Assembly (NCBI GenBank): GCA_015501595.1
Contig: JADNRX010000257.1
Span: 1 to 64,000, forward strand
Direction of reading: 5' to 3'
DNA: 64,000 nucleotides
Source: Hymenopellis radicata
Lineage: Eukaryota > Basidiomycota > Agaricomycetes > Agaricales > Physalacriaceae
Below are positions 48,966-60,002 of the stretch, piece by piece (position 1 is the stretch's first letter; every line of letters starts with the position of its first letter). Both the position numbers and the translations under genes were made by a program. The notes beneath the pieces are model-generated. The model was not told where the DNA came from, did not search any database, and saw only the letters and a list, made by a program, of their open reading frames with translations.

Positions 48966-49486
48966 TGTCAAGAACAGTGACCACGTGAGCACAAGACCGC
49001 TCGGGCCGCGACTAGAGGAGCGGGAGAATAGAGATGCGATAAGAATGACAGATGATAAAGCGTAGAGGACGCTGTGCTAGCTCGACGTAGTACAGAGGGG
49101 ACTGTGTAGTACGGAGACAAAGGAGGACAGAGTGGGGAACTATCTACAAGGGCTGCGTATATGTATATAGAGTCTGTGGCTGTACGAACAATGGGAAGAC
49201 CTAGGATGGAACAATAGACAGTGGGAATACCAATCAGATCATCTGGAGTCATGAGGTGGTCACATGACTTAGCAGTGGATAGATTTTGGCCCATGGGCCA
49301 AAATCCAGACGACTCACTAACCGGCATCTCGGCACTTCCGGACCGGGACCCGGACCGCTTGACACATGACGATGTTAGAGCATGATAACACTGGAGTGTG
49401 ATAATGGAGTGGCCCGGAGACTCTAGCGCGCCCTTATTAGTGAAAAAGGAAGGGGCGCTAGGTCACGAGGAAGGCGATTCGTGACA
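48966..49486 (-). repeat. Gypsy 3' LTR
   Basis: 521 bp. About the first 215 bases (48966-49182) and the last 45 match the other LTR at roughly 97%. The central part (about 49183-49440) is unrelated to the equivalent part of the other LTR and holds an inverted repeat around ttttggcccatgggccaaaa (49271-49290). Confidence 0.85.
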
Positions 49487-52400
49487 ATACCCCCTCTTTA
49501 GGCTGTGCTTGCGCCTGGAGCACAGGAGTAGCACGCCAAATATCCCCCATGGTGATGCCGAAGAGAGCACGTGTACGAGGAGCGGGGGCGCGATAGGCGG
49601 TCGGGTTGTTTCGGTGGAATTCATAAATCTGCTCCTTCGCGTGTGCGGAGAAGTTGGAGGCCGGCTCCCAGGTGTTCTTGGAGTCAGGATAACCAAGCCA
49701 TTTGACTTTGTAGCTGGTCCCTCGTCCATTTCGTGGTTTGCGGGAGGCAAGAATGGCTTCAACGTCGAACTTCTCTTTGCCACCCTCGAGGTCGGGGAGT
49801 TCAGATGGGAGGGGAGGCCCGTGGGCATCGGTCTCGACCCAGGGGATAAGAAGGGAGGCGTGGAATACGTTGTGAATCTGCCATTTATTCGGCAGTTTGA
49901 GGCGGAAGTTTACTGTTCCGAGGACTTCAGTGATTTCGAATGGCCCATAGCGTTTATTCGACAACTTAGCTTTCGGCCTCGTTGTAGCGAGGTTTTTTCC
50001 ATCCAGCAACACCTTGTCTCCAACCTTGAACGTCGGATGTTCCAGCAGGTAATTGCCGTGCTGCGTCTTCATAACCTCCGCTGCGCTCTTCAAGCTCGCC
50101 TCTACCTCTTCTCGTAATTCCTTCAACGTCTCTAGGCGGGACTCAAGCGTCGGGAGATGTGAGTCAGTGCGCAGCGGCGGGAATAGTCTTGGAAGGAACC
50201 CATGCAGGAGTTCAAATGGAGATTTCCCTGTAGCGGAGTGAACGCGAACGTTATGGGAGAATTCGGCGAAAGGAAGGTGCTTAACCCAGTCATCCTGGCG
50301 ATAATTGCAGAATATGCGCAGGTATTGTTCCAACTCTTGGTTGTACCGCTCGGTTTCCCCATCCGTCTCTGGATGGTAGGCGGTACTGAGGGCTGAGATG
50401 ATACCGAGGCGTTTATGGATTCCTTGCATGACCTGGCTGGCGAACTGAGGACCTCGGTCGGTGATCATCTTGTCCCAGAGTCCGTATCGTCGGTAGGTGT
50501 GATTGAGAAGAAGGTCGATAGTGCCGTCGGCGTCAATGGTATCTCGGCATGGAGTGACGACAACGCCCTTGGTAGATCGATCAACGACACAGTGGATAGC
50601 ATTGTAGCCGTCACATTCAGGGAGTCCGACAATAAAGTCGCTGGTAATCGTACCAAAGGGACGAGTGGGGATTTCGTTGGGGACGAGGGGAACATGGGGT
50701 GGATGATTATTGACCTTGGTGACCTGACAAGTGGGACAGCCTCGCACGTAGTCGCGAATAAAAACAGACATGCCTGGCCACCAGAACTCGCGACTCACGA
50801 GTTCATAGGTCTTGTAGCGTCCTGGATGTCCGGCGACTATTGAGTCATGGTACATCTTGACGACATCCCGGCGAAGAGCGGCATCCTTAGGAACGTAAAC
50901 CTTTCCTCGAAAGAGTACTAGGCCCTCTTCGTAGTTCCATTCCTGTAGGTTTTTGACCAGCGAACGAGGCCCATTGTTGAGAATAACGTCTAACGCACTG
51001 AGCACTTCCTTGTCCCTTGATGAACACTCGCGAATCCGCCTCCGCAACTCATTGTCTCCAATGGACGACACTGCACTAGGGCGGACAGCGCGAATGCGGA
51101 AGAATGTGGGGTCGAGCAGTATGCGATCTGCATTATCGTCTTCGACCCCCTCTTTATGGTCTGGGCGGCGAGAAAGGGGATCGCTGTGGTTCAGGGTTCC
51201 TCGTTTGTGAATCAGTTCAAAGTCAAAACGTGTAAGGAATAACGCCCATCGGGCTTGACGGCGACTCAGCTTCTGGGACTGTGTAAAGTACTCGAGGTTC
51301 TTGTGGTCGGTGATGACCTCAACCTTATGACGAGCACCCTCAAGGTAGTGTCGCCAATCCTCCAGCGCTCGGATAATCGCAAGAAGCTCCTTATCGTGGA
51401 TATCGTAGTTGCGCTGCGTCTCGTTGAGCGACTTGGACAGGAACGCGCAAGGGTGCCACTGCTCGTCGTCTCCTTGTTGGTAAAGGGTGGCACCAGTCGC
51501 GAAGTCAGACGCGTCTGCTTCCACACGATAGGGTTTATCAGGGTCGGGCATAATTAGAACGGGAGCAGAGGTGAACGCATCTTTGAGGGCCTGAAAGGCC
51601 GTTTGCGACGAGGGATTCCAGTCCCACGTCTGATCCTTCTTGGTAAGATCAAAGAGCGGTCGAGCAATCTTGGAGAAGTCCTTGATGAAACGTCGATAGA
51701 AGTTACCGAACCCTAGGAATGCTTGTACGTCTTTGACTCGTCTTGGGGTCGGCCACTGAGAGACGCCCGACACTTTAACGGGATCCATGCGGAGGGCGTT
51801 GTGAGAGATGATAAGCCCCAAGAACTCGACGGACTCAGCTTCAAAGACGCACTTCTCTGGTTTCGCATAGAGGTCATGCTCCTGGAGTCGTTTTTAAGAA
51901 CTTCCGTACGATGCGCCGATGTTCTTCCAACGTCTCGGTAAAGATCAAGATGTCATCCATTATAGACGACGACGACTTTTCCGGAGTCGATGAGATCCTT
52001 GAGAATGCTGTTCATCATAGCCTGAAAGGTCGCTGGAGAGTTCATGAGTCCGAAGAACATGACGGTTGGCTCGAAGAGTCCTGGTTGGTCTTGAAGGCTC
52101 CCTTCCACTCGTCTCCTTCCTTCATACGCACATTGTTATAACCCCAACGTAGGTCGATCTTGGAGAAGATACGCGCGCCTTTGAGTTTGTCGATAAGCTC
52201 TGGGATGAGCGGAAGGGGATACTCATTCTTGACAGTGCCTTTATTGAGTTCTCGATAATCCTGTACGGGGCGCAGTGATCCGTCCTTTTTCTTAACAAAG
52301 AAGAAAGGACTCGCCATAGATGACTTCGAAGGTTGGATATACCCCTTCTTGAGGTTCTCGTCGAGGAACGAGTCCAGCTGCTGCTGCTCATCGGGTGATA

Positions 52401-52539
52401 GAGGATACGTCTTGCAAGCCTTGGGCTCAAAAGTCCGGTTTAAGATTGATGGCATGATCCCAAGAACTATGCGCTGGTAGTCGTTCGGAGGTTCACTTGT
52501 CAAAGACGGTGAGAAAGGCATGATATGGGGAGGGAACAC
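49458..52539 (-). pseudogene. Gypsy Pol: RT, RNase H, integrase, chromodomain (frameshifted)
   Basis: The 787-codon open part (51821-49458) covers the RT end, RNase H (VEADASDFATGA, ITDHKNLEYF), the integrase zinc finger (HPGRYKTYE..CPTCQ), the DDE core (TSDFIVGL, TDRGPQF, and Glu in DGETERYN) and a chromodomain (YKVKWLGYPDSKNTWEP). The RT N-half lies in other frames: [20 protein letters not shown], then MDDILIF near 51955. Single-base lesions are inferred near 51892, 51961, 52081 and 52432, with a stop at about 52499. The chromodomain usually steers insertion to histone marks. The frame runs 29 bases into the 3' LTR. Confidence 0.9.
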
Positions 52540-52943
52540 ACTCCTTGAGCGGACGATTGTCCGGTTTAGCTTGCGCTTGAGCCGCTTCAGCTAACTTCTG
52601 CGCGTTCGTGAATGTGGCTCGAATATGGATGTCGGTGGGATCAGGTGGTTTGGAGGCAGGTCGGGGATAATCGTCATGGTAGTAATGCTGTTCGAAGACA
52701 TCCTGCGTCCAGACTGGTTCGACATCCAGCTCCTCTTCTTCATCTTCGGTGAAAAGGACAACAGGTACTTGGACATGGTTGAAAACACGAACAGGACAAC
52801 GTCTTCCAGCACGGCGCTGTACCGGTTTAGCAACCGCGCCTGGGATGGGGTCGCTCCACTTGACTTCGTAGTCTCGGTGGTGCAGTCGAGGGTTCGTGAG
52901 GTTGGGTGTGAGCAATGACAGGGGTTTGTTTAGCTTTGGCACG

Positions 52944-53096
52944 TACTGTACTATTACGGCCAAGTCTTCACAGATTTTTCAAAAAAAAATTTGATGGAAA
53001 CCCGATTAGGATTTCCAGGCGATCGGCGGGGTCCGATAAGATCAAAAGACCCCCCCGTTACGCGTTATGCGAAGACCAGCCCGTAATAGTACAGTA
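52944..53096. mobile_element. TA-type MITE, family 3 (153 bp), inside gypsy
   Basis: Inverted ends TACTGTACTATTACGG and CCGTAATAGTACAGTA are perfect over 16 bases, with a further TCTTC match inside, and TA at each border. It interrupts the region between protease and RT of the gypsy element. Simple excision did not by itself restore a single frame there, so other lesions must exist. Confidence 0.8.
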
Positions 53097-53651
53097 CATG
53101 GGTGACCGGTTTCTCAGGCCGGTGAATACAAGAGGCCGGACACCGTGTAAAGTGAAGCTCTGAACCTGCCCAGTCGATCTCGGGGTTGTGTTCATCAAGC
53201 CAGTCAGTCCCTAGGATCACGTCATGATCACCAATGCCGGTGACATAGAGTTCAATCTCCTCTTCATGATGCGCTGTGCGGTCGTGATTGTAAATTCGTG
53301 CACGTTGAAGAGTAAAATGAGTGACGTAGCCCATGACATTCTCAGATCCATCAACATTTCGAACGGGGAAGGGAGTGGGAACAGGAAGAAGAGTGAAGTG
53401 GTGTCGTTCAGCGAATTTGTTGTTAATAATGATTCCTTCAGCGCCACTGTCAATGAGCGCTTGAGCAACGATTTGCCTGCCGATAGTTTTCCGATGAACT
53501 CAGTTCGGAGTACGAGTGAGGGTGTCTGTCGGTTTCTTGTGATTGCTGACATCCGCAGTTCTGAGGGATGAATACGCTCACAAAGGGATGACAAAACCGA
53601 AAATTTATTTCGCCCGGCACTTCCAGCAGTATATCGTACAACTCCTCCCAA
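53065..53651 (-). pseudogene. Gypsy aspartic protease region
   Basis: Reading the minus strand across overlapping frames gives ALIDSGAEG at about 53440-53466, the retropepsin active site (D-S-G), then NVMGYVTHFTL and DVILGTDWLDEHNPEIDW at about 53160-53215, the conserved second half. The two halves fall in different frames. The protease would process Gag-Pol. A TA-type MITE cuts the region at 52944-53096. Confidence 0.75.
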
Positions 53652-53671
53652 CGTTGCAGTGGGGGAGTGCT

Positions 53672-55980
53672 CTAAAAATCCAAATGCGCAACAAAATCTT
53701 TCAAATAATTGGCCGCCTCCGCCTTCTCTTCTCCCTGGAGCCCTCTCATGCGGTTAAACGCATCGCTCAGTTCCTTGATCGTGTCGCGAATTTCGCCGGG
53801 TTGGGCCGTCGATATGGATGCAACTGGGGTATCAGCAGCAGCTACGTCAGTGCTGCGGATGGATCGCCAGCTGATTGGGAGGTGGAGTTGGGTCTTGGAT
53901 CGCGGACGGGGCAGTCGCGAGAGATGTGCCCAGGTCGACGGCATTTAAAGCAGGCGCCCTGGCGGCGAAGACGTTCTCTTTCCATTGGGGTCAGTCTCGT
54001 AAGTCTATCAGAGCTGGAATTTGCACCTGAGGAACGCCGTTGCGCGTCAACATCCATAGGAACACCCATATCCTGGGCTGGTGCGCTGTTGGAGCGCGAG
54101 GACTGGGTGTTGCGCGAAGGATAGTACCGAGTGGACGACTCGGCCCTCAAAGCGGCACGGGAGTTCTCCAGGTTGACAACTCGAGTCTTCCTCGTAGAGC
54201 ATGCCACAAGTTTCGGCCAGCGCAGGTAACTCGCAGGTAACCTGCGACTCGCGACTTGCGACCCGGGTTCGCGCAAGTCGCAGGTTTGAGGTTGGAGCAT
54301 TCTGCAAGTACTTGCGCAGGTTCCGGTAGTCAGTTAAGATATAATATTATGCATATAAACTGTGTTATACATATGAATATGATCTAATAGAGCTGCAATA
54401 GGCTATAGAGATCATGTTTGCATTAGTTTGACCTCAGTTGGAGGTGATATGAGTGGGTTATGGCTCAAAACTCGTCAAAAACTCGCAAACTCGCGAGTTT
54501 TAGACCTGCGACTCGCGAGTTTGAGACAAGTCGCAAGTTCGGACTTCAGATATGCAAACTCGCGCAAACTCGACCCGCCGGACCCGGGTTTAGACTCGTG
54601 GCATGCTCTATCTTCCACTCTGCAAGGGTAGTGGGCTGGGGGTGTTGATTGGTGATGATGGTGCGAAGTTCGTGACGAATGCCCTGTTTAAAGAAGTGGA
54701 TGAGGGCGGCGTCTTCGTACTTGGACTTCATCGCCAGGGTCTCGAAACGGGTCATAAACACGTCAATGCACGCAAAGTCTCCTCGTTGACGAAGAGAGTC
54801 GAGGTCATTGCGAGCAGCGGTGGTGGGGTCAAGAGCACCAAAGGCATTGTTGAACTGGGTGATGCAGTTAGCGATCGTACTCCAGACCTTCGTACCAGTG
54901 AACGTGGTGAGCTGCTCTTCGTCGTAGGCTTCTATTCCATTCGAGGCCCACTCGCCTGCAGTGGTCTCTCGTTCGAAGCAAGTGAAGAAGAAGGAGACTT
55001 TGTCAGCCTCCGTGGTGTAGTTGGCAGTGTTGAGACGGAGGAAATTGTTGAGCTCTTGGATGAAGAGGCGCGACTGGCCGCGGTCGCCATTGAAGGGCTT
55101 GGGTTTGTTACCGCGATCTGAGCGAGACATTGGTCGAGGGATGACAGCGATAGCAGCGGGTGGTGGTGACGGCGATGGAGATGAGGGCGGTGATGGAGAC
55201 GGTGGAGGAGATCGGGTAGTGCGATCAGGAGATTCTGGGTTCTCGTTATCTAAGGGGTTTTCGTCGTCTTCGTCGTCGTCAAATGGTGTATGGACGACGG
55301 GGGGTTCAGGTGCAAGGGGTAATGATGAGGTTACAATGGGAGTTGTGATGCGAGAGAGAGCAGGGGATCGCCCTATGTGATGTCCAGATGCTGCAAGGGG
55401 AGCTAGGGCAGTGGCTAATTGCTGTGTAAGGGCAGACTCAGCTTGGGTATCCTGCTCTTCGTCGTCACTAGGTGGATCGGGAAGATGATGGAGTTCGATG
55501 AAATAAGACTTTTCTGAGTTCGCTCTGTAGTACCACCCTACTCGTTCGTCGGGATTGGTCGAGGTGATGGAATCTGATCTCTCGATTGCCAACACCCTTG
55601 ATATCGAAATAGCGTAGGTTGTTAGTGCCGATAATAGAGGTGGGGAGAGGTCTTGGATCTGTGAGATCAGCGGCAGTGACGTACTGCGGGGCTGAGAAAG
55701 ACGTGGTGATGAAGGGGGTTTATGCAGAGGTGTATTTGGCGGGGACGAAGGTAGGAGGTGGTCGACGGTATGGGTGGGAACGTTGATCACGTTGATCTCG
55801 GCGCAGGTACTGCCGATATTGTGCAACTATGGGGAGGTGCAAGCAGAAGGCGGCGTGGTTATCTAGGATTCTCTCACCAGGAGATGCCTTCTTCAAGGTA
55901 AGCTTGGTAGTTCGGGGACGACGTGGGCAATCGGGGAGATGATCGTAGTCGGCAGTGCAAGAGTCCTCGGTGCAGGACAT
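53672..55980 (-). pseudogene. Gypsy Gag, frameshifted and split by a miniature element
   Basis: Likely start ATG 55980-55978 (MSCTEDSCTADYD). The frame changes between about 55826 and 55720 and then runs to 54611: an acidic Pro/Ser-rich stretch, then a capsid-type domain (KPKPFNGDRGQSRLFIQEL, FFFTCFERETTAGEWA) ending at TLAEWK. The hAT-like element at 54194-54610 follows. Gag resumes with TRVVNLENS and the knuckle CFKCRRPGHISRDC (C-x2-C-x4-H-x4-C) near 53930. Without the insertion the two parts join in frame at the usual Gag 'LAEW' helix. Confidence 0.85.
54194..54610. mobile_element. hAT-like miniature element E6 (417 bp) inside gypsy gag
   Basis: Inverted ends TAGAGCATGCCACAAGT and TAGAGCATGCCACGAGT differ at one base. 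Flanking 8-mers TCTTCCTC (54186-54193) and TCTTCCAC (54611-54618) differ at one base and look like the target duplication. Subterminal motifs ACTCGCGAG, GCGACTTGCG and CTCGCAAACTCGCGAG crowd both end regions. The centre is A/T-rich and non-coding. The ends and motif alphabet match element E5 at 61818, so both are probably one family. Confidence 0.85.
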
Positions 55981-56012
55981 ACGCGGGGCGAGCGTAGTAG
56001 ACTCTGTTCTAA

Positions 56013-56480
56013 TGTCAAGAACAGTGACCATGTGAGCACAAGACCGCTCGGGCCGCGACTAGAGGAGCGGAGAATAGAGATGCGATAAGAATGATAGATG
56101 ATAAAGCGTAGAGGACACTGTGCTAGCTCGACGTAGTACAGAGGGGACTGTGTAGTACGGAGACAAAGGAGAACAGAGTGGGGAACTATCTACAAGGTGA
56201 TGTGTATATAACCGTGTCCATCCATCTATCTAAGTCATCTGGGCGGTCCGATGTAACGATCCGGGTGTTCAGGTGATGGAGGTTGCATATGAACTTCGGA
56301 TATCCACTGAGGTTGAACCGACTTCGAGGTTATCACATGCGTGGGAATGTGGCTGTGCTCTGCACGCAACTTTTGGCAACCTTGCCAAAGTTGCGTGGAT
56401 TGCCATGTGGCAGATAGGGGTGTGGGAAAGAGAAAGGAAAAGGAAAGGGGCCTAAGTCACGAGGAAGGCGATTCGTGACA
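56013..56480 (-). repeat. Gypsy 5' LTR
   Basis: 468 bp. Its outer parts match the other LTR closely, but about 56228-56430 is unrelated to the corresponding segment there. It contains its own inverted repeat around gcaacttttggcaa/ccttgccaaagttgc (56368-56396). Confidence 0.85.
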
Positions 56481-57911
56481 CTTGTATGAAGCGAGTCGTA
56501 CTGTTTGTTTCCACCAACGTCCAGAAGTTAATGTGTTGACCTATACCAACCAGTTAACGAGGACAGAAGCGTAGCAATAATCGAACGTACCTGGCTGCGA
56601 AAGAATACCAGACCCGGCCGAATTGTACAATTCCGTATCGGTTGAGTTGGCGTCGGCGGTATTGACGGCCGTGTAGTTATACACATCGAAGCCAGCAGCA
56701 GATTTGACCGTTATCGAGAAAGTTGGGTGGTCTTTGATGACTGTTCCTACAGGCAACTCGATCCACTTGCTCTCATCTGGAAGCGTTATCCCCGTGGCAC
56801 CGGATTGCACAATGGAGATTTGCTCAGAAGGACCGATGCCCGAGTTGAAGAGAAGTCGTGGCGTGGATAACTGCTCTCACGTCAGTTTCTTTTATCACCG
56901 AAAGAAGGAACTAAAAACCTACCGCGCCAGCTGCAAGGATAACCTTCCCATTTGGATTGAGACTGATTACTTCACGTGTCGACTTCGATGAAGTTTCAAT
57001 CTCAACGCCAGTCACCGTCGACCCATTACGAACGACACGAGTAACCATCGTATCCAACCTAAGCTCAAAGTTGTCGAACGATTTGGCCAAGGGGAGATAC
57101 GTCGTGACTGGGCCTGCGCACCGCGAGTTTAGGATATTCCAAGGCGGATGGGAGTAGACCTAGTGTTTCTCTTCCGGACTAGCGACGGCATCGACCTGAG
57201 TCCACGAGTTATTAGCGAGAAGACTCGACACGATATCGTAGACGGCAGTGTTGTACAACTTCCCATCGGCACTAGGGAGAGTGGTCCCGGGATTGCGTTC
57301 GTACAGTCTCTTAGCAGATGCCTCAACATCATCCCAGCTCCAACCTAAATAGTTCGTTCATCAGCAAACAAATACCAGCGTATGATGAAAGACAAACTCA
57401 CCAGCAGGCCAGTTCTCAAAGTCCGCCGGTTGGGGCTTCACCCACACGAGGGCATTGACCACACTTCCACCACTAAGTATACATCCAGCCACCGATGCCG
57501 TATCGGTGCAGAAGAAACTGGTGTCGTCCAACGTCAAAAGTAAGTACCCATTGGCAGGCAGGTCAAAGATGGTAATCGTGTCCTTCCATGGCAAGGTTCG
57601 GTCCCCGCCTGAAGAGTACAGCGACGCGTTTCCGCGCTCCAGTAGGAGGACGCTGGATCCTGCTTCGGCCAGGCGCTCAGCGACTAGGGAAATCATCAGG
57701 TTACTATGACCGAGATGGAGAATGGGTGACACACCGATTATACCAGCAATACCGGCACCCACAACAATGGCATCTAGGACATATGAGCAAATGGTTTGAG
57801 CGTGTTAATGATCTTACCATAGCTCGTGTTCACAGGAGTGGATTGTCCGGTGACTTGTCCAATGCCATACAGCAGGGCACACGAAGCCGCAAAGGCACGC
57901 GCAGAGAGCAT
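56481..57911 (-). pseudogene. GMC oxidoreductase, cellobiose-dehydrogenase-like flavin domain, truncated
   Basis: Exons: 57911-57818, 57773-57735, 57683-57402, 57344-56923, 56870-56590 and 56540-56481, with introns of 44-57 nt. The start encodes a signal peptide (hydrophobic AFAASCALLYGIG), then VVGAGIAGII (FAD binding), VLLLERG, VAGCILSGGSVVNALVW (GMC signature region) and KDHPTFSI. A secreted sugar oxidase or cellobiose dehydrogenase was probably encoded. Two defects are visible: an in-frame TAG at 57160-57162 where relatives read Met in a KHMVY stretch, and truncation at 56480 by the LTR in the middle of FIQ. The C-terminal half, including the substrate His region, is missing. Confidence 0.8.
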
Positions 57912-58136
57912 ATCCGAAAGTGGAGGCGACTCGGAGAACACAAAGCCCGCTACTTTATACTACGCCGGAGTGTACTGTAAAATTGTCAGTTGCAACGGAA
58001 AAGCCAAGACGGCGCGGAACAACATGAACTCGTGGTTTGGAACTTTCTGACTGTTTCTGAGGCGGATGGAGAGAGCTATGGAGAGGTGAAAGTGGAGGGT
58101 AGCTTTGATCCGCATGGTAATCAAATCAGATAAGAT

Positions 58137-58373
58137 TACTGTAGACTTTCATTCAATTCGTCGGGCCATGTGACCTGTGACCGGTCCGACGAAATTATGG
58201 TTTCGTCGAATTACCATATATGGTAATTGCCGCCACAGCGGAGCTGCGGCGGGAGGCTGGCGGGGGCCCCGCCGAGGACTTTTTCTCAATTTTCGCTGTG
58301 ACTCTTGTGACTTTTCGTCGATTTCGGATCCTCTGTGACCCGTGACCGACGAATTGAATTAAAGTGTACAGTA
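58137..58373. mobile_element. TA-type MITE, family 4 (237 bp)
   Basis: Inverted ends TACTGTAGACTTTCATTCAA and TACTGTACACTTTAATTCAA (read from the right) match at 18 of 20, and both then continue with TTCGTCGG. TA is at both borders. The interior is G/C-rich with a ccatatatgg palindrome and gcggagctgcggcgg. It lies about 226 bp upstream of the GMC start codon. Confidence 0.8.
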
Positions 58374-59273
58374 TTCACATCGCCTTCGGAAAAAAGTCTC
58401 TCCGAGCACCATAGAGGAGAAGCTAGGGAAATTTAAAAGCGGTTCGAGGATCTGCGCTAGAGGTCGACCGGTCAGAAGCGGAAACCTGCGAGACACCACA
58501 CGGGGGAATGAAGTAGGACCTGGACCTGAATCTAGCAAGCTTGAATCTGGCAGGTAAAGGGAGTCAGACGATTCGAAGAGAAAGAACCGAGTCCTGATGG
58601 TGGTGGAAGAGGAATTTCCGAGGAACGAGTCCCTAATCGGGAATGAAACACTAACGTCCAAACGATTGCGAGATGCTAGTAAGCAAAACATAAAATTTTC
58701 TTGGCCGCTAGTCGAGGCATATCCGGTTGTATTTGCTCTACCAATACCGGAGACACTTGCTCGCATGGGACCAGACACCTCATGGGACAGACTGTCATCG
58801 AAGAACTGCCATGCCACAAGGAATTTATGATGGTGAATGTCAGTTCCGCGAAGTGAATCACTGCTTGGGAGCTGGCAAGCACGCGCGACGAGAATCCGCA
58901 TTGCACGGCGCCGACATGTCGAGCGACGTTTTAGAGATGAGGCTAATTATGCATATTCGCGGCAAAGCAGGTGATGCTCCATTTGAAAGAGAAAATTGTG
59001 AAGAATACTGGACAACAGAGGGGATGAGCAAACACAGGGCGAAATTGGGCGAAAGCAGTTTGGCCAGGTTGGGAGCTGATCTCAACACGTCATGTCACGA
59101 GGGAAACACTGACCTATTGGGAGATTATGTAAGGTCTAATCTTCTGGTCCGATGCCGTCAATGTGCCGTTCAAACTTCTTTCATCCTTCCATCATTCGCT
59201 ACTAGCTAGGTACATACAAGTCCTTCGTAATCTTTCCATAATTCTGACGAATATATGTCTCCCTAGCTCCATA

Positions 59274-60002
59274 ATGAGCTCTCCTCTTCCCCCTGAACTT
59301 GTCGAAATAATTCTAACCCATCTCCCCGACGACGCAAAAGCCCCACGGTTCCTCAGGCACTACGCGCTCGTTGCTCGAGCATGGTCCATCCCCTGTCAAC
59401 GCAATTCTTGCATAACTCATCTCCCCGCGCATCTCCGCTGCTACCCCCACCTCCAAAACTACATTCGCCATGTCACCATGTCTCAGCTAGCCACCAATTC
59501 TCCAGAAAGCGAAAGTTGCATCGCCGCTCTTTCCGCTCTATTCAGCCTAATGCCTCGTTTGATTTCCATGGATATCACATTCACCAGTGACTGCATACCC
59601 TGGGCTGACAGCAACCGACGCTTCCTAAAGGCATTCGGTGCATTCCTGCACACATCATCCCTTGACGCGATTGTCGTTCACGGTCTTGCCTATGATACTC
59701 AGCTCGGGGAGATGTTTTCATATCTGGAGAACACGAAGACCAAGCGGGTTAGCTTGCAGCAGGATGGCGGTTATGATTATGACGCCTTCGACGATCGCGG
59801 AGTCGTCACGGCAAAGAATATCATGCCACTTCCAGGGCTCGAATTCCTGCGCGTGGATCTGTGGCGGGCTGATATCTTTGAGGAGGACATGGGGTATTAG
59901 ATATCCAAGCACAAGACAATGTTTCCGAGTCTCAAGCACCTGGAGGTCGTCGTGCACCAGAACGACGGCCTGACCATCTGGTCCAATATTCTGCAGCATC
60001 AG
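59274..60002 (+). pseudogene. F-box-like protein, nonsense-mutated and interrupted
   Basis: The ATG at 59274 begins MSSPLPPELVEIILTHLPDD, a clear F-box-like start (substrate-adaptor subunit of SCF ubiquitin ligases), followed by the usual degenerate LRR-like region (MPRLISMDITF, LPGLEFLRVDLW). A TAG at 59898-59900 ends the frame after 209 codons. Downstream it stays open and coding-like (MFPSLKHLEVVV, LTIWSNILQHQ) until 60005, where an inserted segment begins. The family is typically about 350-450 aa in mushrooms, so this copy is broken at two points. Confidence 0.7.

Larger units (their letters stand above)
48966..56480 (-). mobile_element. Gypsy (Ty3) LTR retrotransposon with chromodomain, defective
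   Basis: It is bounded by LTRs of 521 and 468 bp that start TGTCA and end TGACA. Inside, minus strand: gag with CCHC knuckle, aspartic protease, RT, RNase H, integrase and C-terminal chromodomain, the order of chromoviruses. A polypurine tract (AAAGAGGGGG, minus strand) adjoins the 3' LTR at about 49487-49500. No standard tRNA primer-binding site was recognised next to the 5' LTR. Several frameshifts and stops disable gag and pol. Two smaller elements are inserted in it. Flanks GCACT and CTTGT do not match, so there is no target duplication. Confidence 0.92.

Noticed and set aside
53065..53110. Clean frame restoration of gypsy pol by excising the 153-bp TA element
   Set aside because: Joining the flanks with a single TA leaves the downstream frame out of register, so no restoration is claimed.
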